Shown: piece after piece, positions 8,998-18,335 of the stretch | Numbering within the stretch: the stretch's first letter is position 1 | Layout: the number at the start of each line of letters is the position of its first letter | The notes under the pieces: model-generated | Seen by the model: only the letters and a program-made list of their open reading frames with translations | What the model was told of the DNA's origin: nothing | The model's database searches: none | Translations under genes and position numbers: made by a program | Origin: an uncultured Flavobacteriales bacterium | Lineage (GTDB): Bacteria > Bacteroidota > Bacteroidia > Flavobacteriales_E > Vicingaceae | DNA: 64,000 nucleotides | NCBI GenBank assembly: GCA_913056345.1 | Contig: CAJXMH010000007.1 | Coordinates: forward strand, 47,908-111,907 | Reading direction: 5' to 3'

Positions 8998-9354
8998 TTA
9001 AGTTTTTTGTTGATTTTCGTTTTGATCCAATTTGTTGAAAAATGAATTGATCAGGGATAAGATGATGCTGAATAATAAGGCCCACCAAAAACTCCCAACT
9101 TCAAAGCCACTGATTAAATCATCTGCTAATAGTATGATCACGGCGTTTATAACAAGCAAAAAGAGGCCAAGTGTTACAACTGTAACAGGTATGGTAAGAA
9201 TAATCAATAGTGGTTTCAAGAAATTGTTAAGTAGCGCTAAAACAACAGCAACTACAATGGCAGTCAAGAAATCTTGCAGTTCAACTCCCGGGAGAATATA
9301 GGCTGTAACCAAAACAGCTATAGCGTTGGCGAAAAGTTTGGCAATCCATTTCAT
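8998..9354 (-). CDS. Phage-holin superfamily IV membrane protein
   Basis: This is a 118-residue, very hydrophobic protein with about four membrane segments (WIAKLFANAIAVLVTAYILPGV at the N-terminus and a central NFLKPLLIILTIPVTVVTLGLFLLVINA). These blocks are typical of the DUF/phage_holin_4_2 family, which is widespread in bacterial chromosomes and usually not phage-borne. No lysis gene or prophage is nearby, so a holin function should not be assumed. It sits 42 bases after the DUF819 gene and two bases before the SDR gene. Confidence 0.85.
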   Translation of the reverse strand: MKWIAKLFANAIAVLVTAYILPGVELQDFLTAIVVAVVLALLNNFLKPLLIILTIPVTVVTLGLFLLVINAVIILLADDLISGFEVGSFWWALLFSIILSLINSFFNKLDQNENQQKT

Positions 9355-9396
9355 TTTGGTGGTAGTTTATTTTCCTAAAGTTAAGGAATTCATTTG

Positions 9397-10665
9397 CTAT
9401 TGACTTACCATTTGCATGAGTTGAGCACAGAAAATGGCTCCAAAGGTTCCTACTGCGTAGCCAAAAACAGCTAGAAGAACTCCCACAGGAGCAAGTGCTG
9501 GACTAAAAGCCGAAGCAACGATTGGTGCTGAGGCGGCACCGCCCACATTGGCTTGGCTGCCTACCGCCACAAAAAAGAAAGGCGCCTTGATGATTTTCGC
9601 CACAAGCAACAAGATGATTACGTGAGTTAACATCCATAAAAGGCCAACTACAAAAAGTCCTAGGTTTTCAAAGATGGCGGTTACGTCCATCTTCATACCG
9701 ATGGTAGCTACTAGAACATAAAGAAATGCGCTACCGAACTTTGACGCTCCCGCACCTTCATATTTTTTAAGCTTGGTGAATGATAGAATCAGGCCGCTAA
9801 TTGTCGCAATTACTACAATCCAAAAGAAACTACTTGCCATTGAGGTTAAGCGGTATTCACTTAGTATTTCTTTTTTGGTTTCCATAAAAGGTGTGATCAG
9901 ATCTGCGCCTAAATGCGCTAAAGCTGTTCCCCCAAAACCGATGGCACAAATTACCATCATATCCGTTAAGTTTGGAATTTTAGAAATGCTCGAGCGATAG
10001 TTTTGAATGCTCTCTTTAACTTCAGTAATGGCTGAGGCATCCGCCTTAAAAAAGCGATCTACCTTTTCAGAAACTCCTGCACCTACTAATAAAAAGGCCA
10101 TCCAAATGTTGGCAACAATCACGTCAACCGTGATCATGGCAGAGAAAAGCTCGTCACTTGCTCCGTAAATTTCTTTCATGGCAGTTTGGTTCGCCCCTCC
10201 GCCAATCCAACTTCCTGCAACGGTGGCAAGTCCACGCCAAACTTCTTCTGGGCCACTGCCGCCAATTATTTCAGGAGCGAAAGCGGAAACAGCTATGATT
10301 GCTATAGGCCCTCCAAGCACAATGCCCAATGTGCCAGCAAAAAACATAATGATGGCCTTTGGGCCAAGTTTTAAGATTCCTTTGAAGTCAATACTCAAGC
10401 AAAGTAAGACCAAACTACTAGGAAGTAAATAGCGAGAGGCTACGAAATATAGATTAGAAGCATCTCCTGAAATGATACCCATAGAATTTAAGACTGAGGG
10501 CAGAAAATAGCAGAGGAGTAGGGCAGGAATAAATTTGTAGAACTTTTGCCATAAGGGATTTTTACTGCTAGAAGTAAAAAAGATAAAAGCCAATAGAATC
10601 ATTAAGATTCCTAATACAATCGCATCGTTGGTAAAGAGTGCTTCAGTATTTCCACTTGTGTGCAT
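9397..10665 (-). CDS. DUF819 family integral membrane protein (YjcL-like)
   Basis: The protein has 422 residues and about ten to eleven membrane segments. Recognisable DUF819 blocks are YFLPSVLNSMGIIS, SWIGGGANQTAMKEIYG and, late in the protein, GSQANVGGAASAPIVASAF. The family is predicted to transport an organic solute with a fold related to sodium/substrate carriers; no substrate is established. The spacer upstream holds TATCTTTC on the minus strand, one mismatch from the TAnnTTTG element, so it may have its own promoter inside the run. Confidence 0.85.
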   Translation of the reverse strand: MHTSGNTEALFTNDAIVLGILMILLAFIFFTSSSKNPLWQKFYKFIPALLLCYFLPSVLNSMGIISGDASNLYFVASRYLLPSSLVLLCLSIDFKGILKLGPKAIIMFFAGTLGIVLGGPIAIIAVSAFAPEIIGGSGPEEVWRGLATVAGSWIGGGANQTAMKEIYGASDELFSAMITVDVIVANIWMAFLLVGAGVSEKVDRFFKADASAITEVKESIQNYRSSISKIPNLTDMMVICAIGFGGTALAHLGADLITPFMETKKEILSEYRLTSMASSFFWIVVIATISGLILSFTKLKKYEGAGASKFGSAFLYVLVATIGMKMDVTAIFENLGLFVVGLLWMLTHVIILLLVAKIIKAPFFFVAVGSQANVGGAASAPIVASAFSPALAPVGVLLAVFGYAVGTFGAIFCAQLMQMVSQ

Positions 10666-10718
10666 GAGCTTAGATTTTAAAGGGTAGAAAGATAAGATTT
10701 GTTACTGAATCAATATGC

Positions 10719-11594
10719 TTACTCAGAAGAACGAAGGCACTTGTATAACACCTTTAATTCATCAACTTTGTCTTCATACCCTGATTTATGATAACTCACT
10801 ATAAGAGAAACGATCATGCGTCCAATGATCTTCAAAGGTTTACAAGGTAGGTAGAAATAATCATCATCTTCGAGTTTGAGTTCTTTTACGAAGTTTCGAA
10901 TGTCCTTCTCTTCAAAGAAGGCGCCTTTATTGAATGGATTGATGTAAAAAAGCACATCTTCTTTTTTAACATCGCCTAAAAATGCGAGAGGAACACTAGT
11001 GTACCCTAAAACAAAGTGTTCTGGTAAATCTATTCCATAAATGGGTACCTTTAGGCGTCTAGCTACTTCAAGGTAAAGAATTGAAAGGCTAAGTGGGTTA
11101 CCTCTTCTGCTATCTAACACATTGTTGATGTAGTAATTCTGAGGAGAGTGAAAACTCTTTTTATTTCCGCTAAAGCCGTAAATTTCAAAAAAGACCTTAT
11201 TAAATACTCCTGCCTTTTCCATAGCTGTATAATCTTGATTGAGCTCAATCCATACATCCTGCGTTAATTGGGCTACAAATTCTTCTATCTTATTTCGATC
11301 AAGATCTGCATATTGAAGCTGGCTGATCAGAATAGCTGCTTCGAGTAAGTTTTTTTCTTCACTTAGTCGCCATTGCTTAAAGTTTTTGACAACCTCTTGA
11401 AAATTAATTTGGTGAATTATCCCCTCTATCCTTTTTTGTAAGATAGCATTGAAGGAAGTCTCCCATGCGCTTTCTAAAAAAGGCACTGCCTCTTCACCAA
11501 GCTCAAGTAATTCTTCACTTACCTGACCGTAGATGTTTTCATCTGGGTCATCTAACAAAGCGATTAAAGCAGCTATTTTACTCTCAGCCATCAT
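10719..11594 (-). CDS. SirB1-like transglutaminase-fold protein
   Basis: The block INNVLDSRRGNPLSLSILYLEVARRL followed by VPIYGIDLPEHFVLGY is the SirB1/transglutaminase-like core (Transglut_core2) found in many bacteria. No catalytic Cys is evident at the expected place, so it may be non-enzymatic. The first 100 residues are helical and include a HEAT-like start (LLDDPDENIYGQVSEELLELGEEAVPFLE). I place the start at the ATG at 11594 (291 residues); the frame could be extended only to a TTG at 11603. A TAACTTTG element lies immediately upstream, so the transcript may be nearly leaderless. Confidence 0.75.
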   Translation of the reverse strand: MMAESKIAALIALLDDPDENIYGQVSEELLELGEEAVPFLESAWETSFNAILQKRIEGIIHQINFQEVVKNFKQWRLSEEKNLLEAAILISQLQYADLDRNKIEEFVAQLTQDVWIELNQDYTAMEKAGVFNKVFFEIYGFSGNKKSFHSPQNYYINNVLDSRRGNPLSLSILYLEVARRLKVPIYGIDLPEHFVLGYTSVPLAFLGDVKKEDVLFYINPFNKGAFFEEKDIRNFVKELKLEDDDYFYLPCKPLKIIGRMIVSLIVSYHKSGYEDKVDELKVLYKCLRSSE

Positions 11595-11600
11595 GCTTAA

Positions 11601-11608
11601 CAAAGTTA
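11601..11608 (-). promoter_or_regulatory. Predicted -7 element TAACTTTG upstream of SirB1-like gene
   Basis: This is an exact match, read on the minus strand, to the Bacteroidota -7 consensus TAnnTTTG. A TTG lies 23 bases further upstream, the loose -33 partner. The element ends seven bases from the ATG, so transcription would start within a few bases of the start codon. Confidence 0.5.
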
Positions 11609-11676
11609 GCTAAAGCAAGACCGCTTGATTTCAAAGACTCAAGAGTTATTCACGCTGAGGTGTTTATTGCTTGGGT

Positions 11677-12549
11677 TTACTTTTTAGGCACTAGTCGATC
11701 TAAAACTTGTTCAATCAGTTTATTGATCACGGGCTTGTAATCTTTGCTAAATGAATTAGCGTAGCGGTTTGCAACAACAGCACAAACTGTGCAGGCTTTA
11801 TGCCCCATGGCTTTGCTCAAGCCGTAAAGGGCAGAGGTTTCCATCTCGTAGTTTACTATTCGGTGATTGTTGTAGTTGAATGAACGCAGGCTTTCATTGA
11901 GGTTTGGCTCCTTTAAAGGAATCCTCAATTCTCTTCCTTGTGGAGCATAAAAACCATTTGCTGTGATGGTTATACCGGGATTAAAGCCTTCTCCAATTTT
12001 TTGCACGAATTCTTTTTTGCCACTTACGAGGTAGGGCCTATTTAATTGATCAGGCCATTCGCATTGCCTTTTGATTTCCTTCAATAAATCATCATCTTCT
12101 TCAGATGGTTTTACCGCATAGAAGTTCATTAATCCATCAAGTCCAAAGGCATGCGTAGAAACCACTACTTGATCTGCTGGCACATCTTCTTGTAAAGAGC
12201 CGCAAGTACCAATGCGGACTATTTCAAGTGAAGTAAGTTTTTCTTTGATTTCCCTTTTCTGGAGATCAATATTTACTAAGGCATCCAATTCGTTCATTAC
12301 AATGTCGATGTTGTCGGTGCCGATTCCGGTGGCTAAAGCAGTTATCTTTTCACCTCTAAAAGTGCCTGTGTGGGTAACAAACTCTCTATTTTCAACCACA
12401 TGTTCTATACTATCAAAGTGCAGTGAAATCTGTTTTATTCTTCCTGGGTCTCCTGCCACAATAATTTTATGCCCAATTTGATGAGCTTGTAAGTTAAGAT
12501 GATAAATAGCTCCATTGGGGCTAAGTACTAGTTCAGATGGATGTAACAT
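11677..12549 (-). CDS. Nucleoside phosphorylase (uridine phosphorylase-like)
   Basis: The 290-residue protein has the NP-I fold marks GDPGRIKQIS near residue 33, a phosphate-binding region FVTHTGTFRGEKITALATGIG, the block IVRIGTCGSLQ and the substrate-binding segment NYEMETSALYGLS. The family cleaves nucleosides with phosphate to base and ribose 1-phosphate, and the overall pattern is closest to uridine phosphorylases of Bacteroidota; purine substrates cannot be excluded. It is the most upstream gene of the minus-strand run ending at the deacetylase, separated from the SirB1-like gene by about 80 bases. The upstream spacer contains TAGTTTAG as a near match to the promoter consensus. Confidence 0.85.
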   Translation of the reverse strand: MLHPSELVLSPNGAIYHLNLQAHQIGHKIIVAGDPGRIKQISLHFDSIEHVVENREFVTHTGTFRGEKITALATGIGTDNIDIVMNELDALVNIDLQKREIKEKLTSLEIVRIGTCGSLQEDVPADQVVVSTHAFGLDGLMNFYAVKPSEEDDDLLKEIKRQCEWPDQLNRPYLVSGKKEFVQKIGEGFNPGITITANGFYAPQGRELRIPLKEPNLNESLRSFNYNNHRIVNYEMETSALYGLSKAMGHKACTVCAVVANRYANSFSKDYKPVINKLIEQVLDRLVPKK

Positions 12550-12650
12550 AAAACCTCTTTTTTGCTAAACTAAGTAAAAATTGAAAAGCTAGTGTAATTC
12601 CTATTCTGATGAAAATAATTTCTATATTTTCGTAGTAAATACCACCAAAC

Positions 12651-13556
12651 ATGAAACGAAAAATAGACATCAACAAAATTTTAATTCCAATTGATTTTTC
12701 TGAGACTTCGAAAATGGCACTTGAACATGCCGTTAACCTTTGTGGTAAGTTTCAGGCAGAACTCTATTTGTTGCACGTTTTTACGCCGCTTTCTGCAGAT
12801 GTGTTCCCTATGATGGATGCAGCGGCTCAATATTCTGAAGTAAAAGAAGCAGCGAAAGAGCAACTAGATAAGATTGCTTCAGACTTTAACGAGAGAATGG
12901 GAGTTACAGTAAACATTGAAATTAGAGATGGAAGCCCTAGCAAAGAGATTGTGACAGCAGCCAAAGAGTTGGATGTTGATATGATCGTGATGGGAACCCA
13001 TGGAGTTAGCGGTTTAGAAGAGTTTTTCTTAGGGAGTAATGCCTATAGAGTGGTAACTTCTTCTTCTGTACCTGTTTTCACTATTCAAAAACATGCAGAC
13101 AAGTTTGGTTACCAAAACATTGCATTACCATTAGATAGTACTTCACATACCCGAGATAAGGTTTCTGAAGCAGCCTATTTTGCCAAACATTACGGAGCAA
13201 CAATTCACATAGCGGCGCTAATTACTGAAGAGCACGAGGAAGAAAAGGCTCGTTTTAACTTGAAAGTAAAACAAGTTGAAGAGTATTTGGAAAATGAAGG
13301 AATTTCTTACTTGACAAGTACTAAGCACGGTGATAATATTGCTAAAATGACCATGGAGCATGCTAAAGAAAATGATGCGGATCTGATTTTCATCATGACG
13401 GAGCAAGAAGCCTCAACTGGTTTGTTTGTTGGTCCTTATGCGCAGCAGGTAGTGAATCATTCACAAATTCCGGTAGTTAGTGTAACTCCTTTAGAGGTCG
13501 TAAGTAGTTTTGGACAAGATCAATTGGGTGGAGACTACCGTCCTTTTTACATTTAA
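12651..13556 (+). CDS. Universal stress protein with two tandem Usp domains
   Basis: At 301 residues the protein contains two Usp domains, about 6-147 and 152-285. The first keeps the full ATP-binding pattern GTHGVSGLEEFFLGS just before VVTSSSVPVFTI. The second has lost the G-x2-G pattern (MTEQEASTGLFVGPYAQQVVNHS) and may be structural. Such tandem proteins are common in Bacteroidota and are linked to stress survival without a known reaction. Upstream, TATTTTCG near base 12630 resembles the promoter element with TTCG replacing TTTG. The cinA gene follows after 10 bases and is probably cotranscribed. Confidence 0.9.
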   Translation: MKRKIDINKILIPIDFSETSKMALEHAVNLCGKFQAELYLLHVFTPLSADVFPMMDAAAQYSEVKEAAKEQLDKIASDFNERMGVTVNIEIRDGSPSKEIVTAAKELDVDMIVMGTHGVSGLEEFFLGSNAYRVVTSSSVPVFTIQKHADKFGYQNIALPLDSTSHTRDKVSEAAYFAKHYGATIHIAALITEEHEEEKARFNLKVKQVEEYLENEGISYLTSTKHGDNIAKMTMEHAKENDADLIFIMTEQEASTGLFVGPYAQQVVNHSQIPVVSVTPLEVVSSFGQDQLGGDYRPFYI

Positions 13557-13566
13557 TTAAACAGGC

Positions 13567-14826
13567 ATGAATGTAGAATTGGTCACCATTGGTGATGAAA
13601 TTCTGATTGGTCAAACCATAGATACCAATTCTGCTTGGATGGCAAAGCAGCTTAACTCACTAGGCGTCAAGGTTGCCCAAATCATTTCTGTTAAAGATGA
13701 GAGAGAGGCCATTCTAGATCAACTTTCTACTTCATTTGAACGTGCCGATCTTGTTATTACCACTGGCGGATTAGGTCCCACTAAAGACGATATAACCAAA
13801 CAAGTTTTATGTGACTTTTTTGATACCGAGCTTTACCGAAATGCTGAGGTATTAGAAAGGATAGAGGATTATTTTCGGTCAAGAAATAGGGTAATGCTCG
13901 AAACCAATCGTCAACAGGCAGATTTACCAAAAGCCTGTGAAGTCTTGACTAATTTAGTCGGTACAGCCTCAGGTATGTGGTTTGAGAAGAAAGGTAGGGT
14001 AGTTGTCTCAATGCCTGGTGTGCCTTATGAAATGAAGCATTTGATGTCTGAAGAGGTACTACCAAGAATTAAGGACCGATTTGACTTGCCAACACTTTTT
14101 CATCACACTATCATGACAGAGGGTATTGGTGAATCTTTTTTAGCTGAACAGGTTAAAGAGTGGGAAGATAGTCTAAGTTCTGAAGGTATTCACTTGGCTT
14201 ACTTGCCATCGCCCGGAATAGTAAAACTTCGTTTAAGTGCCGAAGGTGATGAGTTAGCTCAGCTAAAGGAAAAGATACTAAAGAAGTCAAAAGAGTTTAA
14301 GCAGTTAGTGCCCCAATATATTTTTGGAGATAACGACATTAAGGCCGAAGAAGCGCTAGGAGTTCAATTAAAAAAACAACAAAAGACTATTGCTACAGCA
14401 GAGAGTTGTACGGGTGGTTACTTAGCGCATTTACTTACAAGTGTCCCTGGAAGTTCTGAATATTTTAAAGGCAGTGTTGTTTCCTACGCCAATGAGGTAA
14501 AAATGAACACGCTCAATGTAAGCGAGGAATCTTTGAATACACTAGGAGCAGTAAGCCAATCAGTAGTCGAACAAATGGCCCAAAATGTAAGGCAGAAAAT
14601 GAATGCAGATTTTGCACTCGCGACTTCTGGGGTTGCAGGGCCTGAAGGAGGTACCGATCGTAAACCCGTAGGAACCGTTTGGATTGCGTTAGCAACGAAA
14701 GAGGGGGTATATGCTAAGCGTTTTCAATTTGAACAAAACCGCGAAAGAAATATCAGAAGATCTGCTTTGGCAGCAATAGGAATGCTTAGAAGATACCTAG
14801 AAGGTCATCTAGAAATTCGGACTTAA
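13567..14826 (+). CDS. cinA: CinA family protein (NMN deamidase-related)
   Basis: This 419-residue protein has the full two-part CinA layout. The N-terminal molybdopterin-binding-like domain begins VTIGDEILIGQTIDTNSAW and has TTGGLGPTKDDITKQ. The C-terminal domain has ATAESCTGGYLAHLLTSVPGSS and ATSGVAGPEGGTDRKPVGTVW, the deamidase site. In characterised members the C-terminal part deamidates nicotinamide mononucleotide and the N-terminal part hydrolyses ADP-ribose; the competence link holds only in some Firmicutes. Its last 18 bases overlap the 3' end of the converging LOG-family gene. Confidence 0.95.
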   Translation: MNVELVTIGDEILIGQTIDTNSAWMAKQLNSLGVKVAQIISVKDEREAILDQLSTSFERADLVITTGGLGPTKDDITKQVLCDFFDTELYRNAEVLERIEDYFRSRNRVMLETNRQQADLPKACEVLTNLVGTASGMWFEKKGRVVVSMPGVPYEMKHLMSEEVLPRIKDRFDLPTLFHHTIMTEGIGESFLAEQVKEWEDSLSSEGIHLAYLPSPGIVKLRLSAEGDELAQLKEKILKKSKEFKQLVPQYIFGDNDIKAEEALGVQLKKQQKTIATAESCTGGYLAHLLTSVPGSSEYFKGSVVSYANEVKMNTLNVSEESLNTLGAVSQSVVEQMAQNVRQKMNADFALATSGVAGPEGGTDRKPVGTVWIALATKEGVYAKRFQFEQNRERNIRRSALAAIGMLRRYLEGHLEIRT

Positions 14827-15504
14827 TTCAGAATCTTCGTAGAAGTTTTCTATGTGTTCTACAGCTTCTTCTACAGTATCTACCAGGTAAAAAAGCTCAA
14901 GATCCTCTTTGCTAATGTTGTTATTAGCCTCTAAAAGAGTGTTTTTGATCCATTCCAATAAGCCTTCCCAAAAGCTTTTTCCCATTAAGATGATTGGGAA
15001 TCGATTAATTTTTTTAGTTTGAATTAAGGTAAGGGCTTCAAAAAGTTCATCAAGCGTACCAAAACCTCCCGGTAATACTACAAAGCCTTGAGCATATTTG
15101 ACAAACATTAGTTTCCTCACAAAAAAGTAGTTGAATTGCAGCGACTTGTCTTGATCGATATAGCGGTTGTTGTTTTGCTCAAAAGGCAGGTCTATATTCA
15201 AACCAACTGACTTTCCGCCTGCACGATGTGCTCCTCTGTTTGCAGCTTCCATTACTCCTGGTCCGCCCCCTGTAATCACTCCATAACCTTTTAGGCACAA
15301 GAGGTAAGCTAGATTGTCTGCAATTTTATAGTATTTATGATCTTCAGGTGTTCGTGCAGAACCAAAAATAGAGACGCAAGGGCCAATTTTTGAAAGAGAT
15401 TCAAAGCCGTTTACAAACTCTGACATGATTTTAAAAACTGCCCAAGAGTCGTTGCTTTTTATAGCTGACCATCGTTTGTCAGATAGTTCTCTTTTTGATC
15501 TCAT
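14809..15504 (-). CDS. LOG-family nucleotide 5'-monophosphate phosphoribohydrolase (TIGR00730)
   Basis: The 231-residue protein carries the two signatures of the LOG/TIGR00730 family: GGGPGVMEAANRGAHRAGG and PGGFGTLDELFEALTLIQT. Members hydrolyse nucleoside monophosphates to base and ribose 5-phosphate; some release active cytokinins, others act as general nucleotide nucleosidases. Older annotations as lysine decarboxylase should be ignored. The ATG overlaps the uvrA stop (ATGA), so translation is probably coupled to uvrA, and this is the last gene of the long minus-strand run. Confidence 0.9.
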   Translation of the reverse strand: MRSKRELSDKRWSAIKSNDSWAVFKIMSEFVNGFESLSKIGPCVSIFGSARTPEDHKYYKIADNLAYLLCLKGYGVITGGGPGVMEAANRGAHRAGGKSVGLNIDLPFEQNNNRYIDQDKSLQFNYFFVRKLMFVKYAQGFVVLPGGFGTLDELFEALTLIQTKKINRFPIILMGKSFWEGLLEWIKNTLLEANNNISKEDLELFYLVDTVEEAVEHIENFYEDSELSPNF

Positions 15505-18335
15505 ATGCTTAATTCTTCTTTTAAATACTTTCCAGTCAAGCTTTTCTTTGATTTAGCAATTTGCTCTGGGGTTCCGCTTGCGATTATTTCACCACCTTTC
15601 TTTCCTCCCTCAGGACCAAGGTCAATTACATGGTCAGCTACCTTAATAATGTCCAAATTATGTTCAATAATTAAGACGGTGTTTCCTGTATCCACCAATT
15701 GATTTAGCACTTTTAAAAGTATTCTTATATCTTCAAAATGCAGCCCGGTTGTAGGTTCGTCTAAAATGTAAAAAGTTTTACCTGTGCTACGTTTAGCCAG
15801 CTCTGAAGCCAATTTAACGCGCTGAGCTTCACCACCTGAAAGCGTGGTAGAAGACTGACCTAGATGAACATAGCCCAATCCAACTTTTTGCAAGGTTTTT
15901 ACCTTTTGTAGAATTGAAGGGACATTCTCAAAAAAGTCTACTGCTTGATCAATGGTCATGTTTAGCACATCATTGATGGATTTGCTTTTATACCTTACCT
16001 CAAGGGTTTCTCTATTGTAACGTCTCCCTCTGCACTCAGGGCATTCCACATAAACATCAGGTAAAAAATTCATTTCAACCGTCATAACTCCTGCACCTTG
16101 ACATTTTTCGCATCTTCCTCCTTTAACATTAAAAGAAAATCTGCCAGGTTTATAGCCTCTTATCTTTGCCTCAGGCAAGCTGCTGAACAAAGCTCTAATA
16201 TCGGTAAATACACCTGAGTAAGTAGCAGGATTAGACCGTGGTGTTCTACCTATGGGTGATTGGTCAATTTCAATCACTTTATCTATGTTTTTTAAGCCAC
16301 TAATACTTTTGTAGGATAGGGGTTTCTTTTTACCATTGTAGATTGCTGCATTTAAGGTAGGGTAGAGGGTATCATCCACCAAAGTCGATTTGCCACTTCC
16401 TGAGACTCCACTAACACAAATCAACTTGCCTAGTGGGAAGGTTGCAGAAACACTTTTTAGGTTATTACCTGATGCTCCTTTAAGTATTATATTTTTACCA
16501 TTTCCTTTTCTTCGTTTCTCCGGAATTTTAATTTTAAGATCTCCCTTTAGGTACTGGGCAGTGGTGGAATCTTTTTTAAGAAATTGTTTTGGATTACCCT
16601 CACCAACTACTTTGCCTCCATGAATCCCTGCAGCGGGTCCAATATCGACTAAGTGATCCGCGGCGAGCATGATGTCTTTATCATGTTCCACTACAATGAT
16701 CGAGTTTCCAAGGTCTCTTAATTCTTGCAGGGCTTTAATAAGTTGGTGATTGTCCTTTTGATGCAGACCAATGCTAGGTTCATCAAGAATGTAGAGTACT
16801 CCTACTAATTGCGACCCTATTTGTGTGGCCAAGCGAATCCGTTGTGCTTCACCACCCGAAAGGCTTTTAGCACTTCGGTTTAAGGAGAGGTAAGTAAGTC
16901 CTACATTAACTAGAAAACCTATTCGATTTCTTATTTCCTTTAAGATTTCAGTGGCTAGCTTTTGTTTTCTTTTGTCGAGTAGTTTTTCTATTTCATCAAA
17001 CCATTCTTGTAATTCTTCAATATCGAGCTTTGCTAGATCTGCTATATTGTTACCTCCAATTTTAAAATGCCGTGCGATGAGATTAATTCTTGCGCCATCG
17101 CAATTGGGGCAACTTATTTTATTCATGAATTGAGCCGCCCATCGGCTTACATTTTTTGATTTATTCTCTTCGTATTGCCGTTGAATGAAACTCATCACCC
17201 CCTCAAATTCGAAAGACCTTCTTACGGTGGCATTACCTTGCTTCTCTTCGATCCTAATAGCAGAAGGTGTGCCTTGTAAGATAGTTTGTAGTGCCTCAAC
17301 CTCAAGTTTTTCAATTGGGGTAGTTATTTTTTGATTATAATGCGATAAAATCTTTTCGATTTGGCTGAAGATCCATTTGTTCTTGAACTCACCTAGGGGT
17401 GCAATTCCTCCCGCTTTTATGCTTTTTTTGGGATCAGGAATAATTTTATCTGTGCTTGCTTCAGCAACCTCTCCTAATCCGTTGCATTTAGAACAAGCCC
17501 CATAGGGTGAGTTAAATGAAAAAGAATTTGGTGCAGGTTCATCATAGGAGATTCCCGTAGTTGGGCACATTAAGTTTTTACTAAAAAACCGTGCTTCCTT
17601 CTCGTCTTTTTTAAGTACCATCAATACACCCTTTCCGTGCTTTAAAGCAAGGCTGATGGCAGCAGCAAGCCGTTTATTTGAGCTTTTATCAACCTTTAAT
17701 CTGTCAACCACAATCTCAATGTCATGCACCTTGTAGCGATCGAGCTTTAGGTCCCTAGTAATGTCAATTAAATCGCCATCCACTCTTACCTTTAGAAAGC
17801 CCTTTTTCGAGATTTGTTTAAAGAGCTCTTTGTAGTGACCTTTACGGCCTTTAACAACGGGAGCTAAAAGGTTAATGGCCTCGCCCTGAAATTCTTTTTG
17901 GATGAGTTTTGCGATTTCTTTCTCAGAGTACTTAATCATCTCTTCGCCTGTTTTATGCGAATAGGCGGTAGCGACTTTTGAAAAAAGCAGCCGCATAAAG
18001 TCATAGATTTCAGTAATGGTACCGACGGTAGAGCGTGGGTTTTTTGAAACCGTTTTCTGCTCAATAGAAATAACAGGACTTAAGCCATTAATCTTATCTA
18101 CATCAGGCCTTTCTAGTGTGCCTAAAAACTGACGGGCATAGGAACCAAAAGATTCTACATATCGTCTTTGCCCTTCTGCATAAATTGTATCAAAAGCTAA
18201 AGAGGATTTACCACTTCCGCTTAGCCCCGTTATCACCACTAGTTTTTCCCGAGGAAGGCGAAGGCTGATGTTTTTTAAATTGTGAACCCGTGATTGTATT
18301 ACCTCAAGGGTATCGTGTTCAACAGTTTTTGACAT
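15501..18335 (-). CDS. uvrA: Excinuclease ABC subunit A
   Basis: At 944 residues this is full-length UvrA, the damage-recognition ATPase of nucleotide excision repair. Both ABC modules are intact: Walker A GLSGSGKS at 37-44 and GVSGSGKS in the second half, with signatures LSGGEAQRIRLATQIGS and LSGGEAQRVKLASEL. Zinc-binding Cys pairs are seen in CSKCNG, CPNCDG, CEKCQG and CPECRG. The spacer to the lytic transglycosylase gene is 38 bases and can form a hairpin ending at the uvrA ATG. Being in the same-strand run as exopolysaccharide genes is unusual context; an internal promoter was not found. Confidence 0.97.
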   Translation of the reverse strand: MSKTVEHDTLEVIQSRVHNLKNISLRLPREKLVVITGLSGSGKSSLAFDTIYAEGQRRYVESFGSYARQFLGTLERPDVDKINGLSPVISIEQKTVSKNPRSTVGTITEIYDFMRLLFSKVATAYSHKTGEEMIKYSEKEIAKLIQKEFQGEAINLLAPVVKGRKGHYKELFKQISKKGFLKVRVDGDLIDITRDLKLDRYKVHDIEIVVDRLKVDKSSNKRLAAAISLALKHGKGVLMVLKKDEKEARFFSKNLMCPTTGISYDEPAPNSFSFNSPYGACSKCNGLGEVAEASTDKIIPDPKKSIKAGGIAPLGEFKNKWIFSQIEKILSHYNQKITTPIEKLEVEALQTILQGTPSAIRIEEKQGNATVRRSFEFEGVMSFIQRQYEENKSKNVSRWAAQFMNKISCPNCDGARINLIARHFKIGGNNIADLAKLDIEELQEWFDEIEKLLDKRKQKLATEILKEIRNRIGFLVNVGLTYLSLNRSAKSLSGGEAQRIRLATQIGSQLVGVLYILDEPSIGLHQKDNHQLIKALQELRDLGNSIIVVEHDKDIMLAADHLVDIGPAAGIHGGKVVGEGNPKQFLKKDSTTAQYLKGDLKIKIPEKRRKGNGKNIILKGASGNNLKSVSATFPLGKLICVSGVSGSGKSTLVDDTLYPTLNAAIYNGKKKPLSYKSISGLKNIDKVIEIDQSPIGRTPRSNPATYSGVFTDIRALFSSLPEAKIRGYKPGRFSFNVKGGRCEKCQGAGVMTVEMNFLPDVYVECPECRGRRYNRETLEVRYKSKSINDVLNMTIDQAVDFFENVPSILQKVKTLQKVGLGYVHLGQSSTTLSGGEAQRVKLASELAKRSTGKTFYILDEPTTGLHFEDIRILLKVLNQLVDTGNTVLIIEHNLDIIKVADHVIDLGPEGGKKGGEIIASGTPEQIAKSKKSLTGKYLKEELSI

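Noticed and set aside
8996..9088. N-terminal extension of the DECR-like reductase
   Set aside because: It would run through the end of the holin-superfamily gene in another frame; the domain begins after the ATG at 8995.
8998..9354. Prophage remnant based on the holin-like gene
   Set aside because: The family is common in chromosomes and no other phage gene, integrase or att-like repeat is near.
15505..17133. Plus-strand open frames opposite uvrA
   Set aside because: They are shadows of a highly conserved gene on the other strand.
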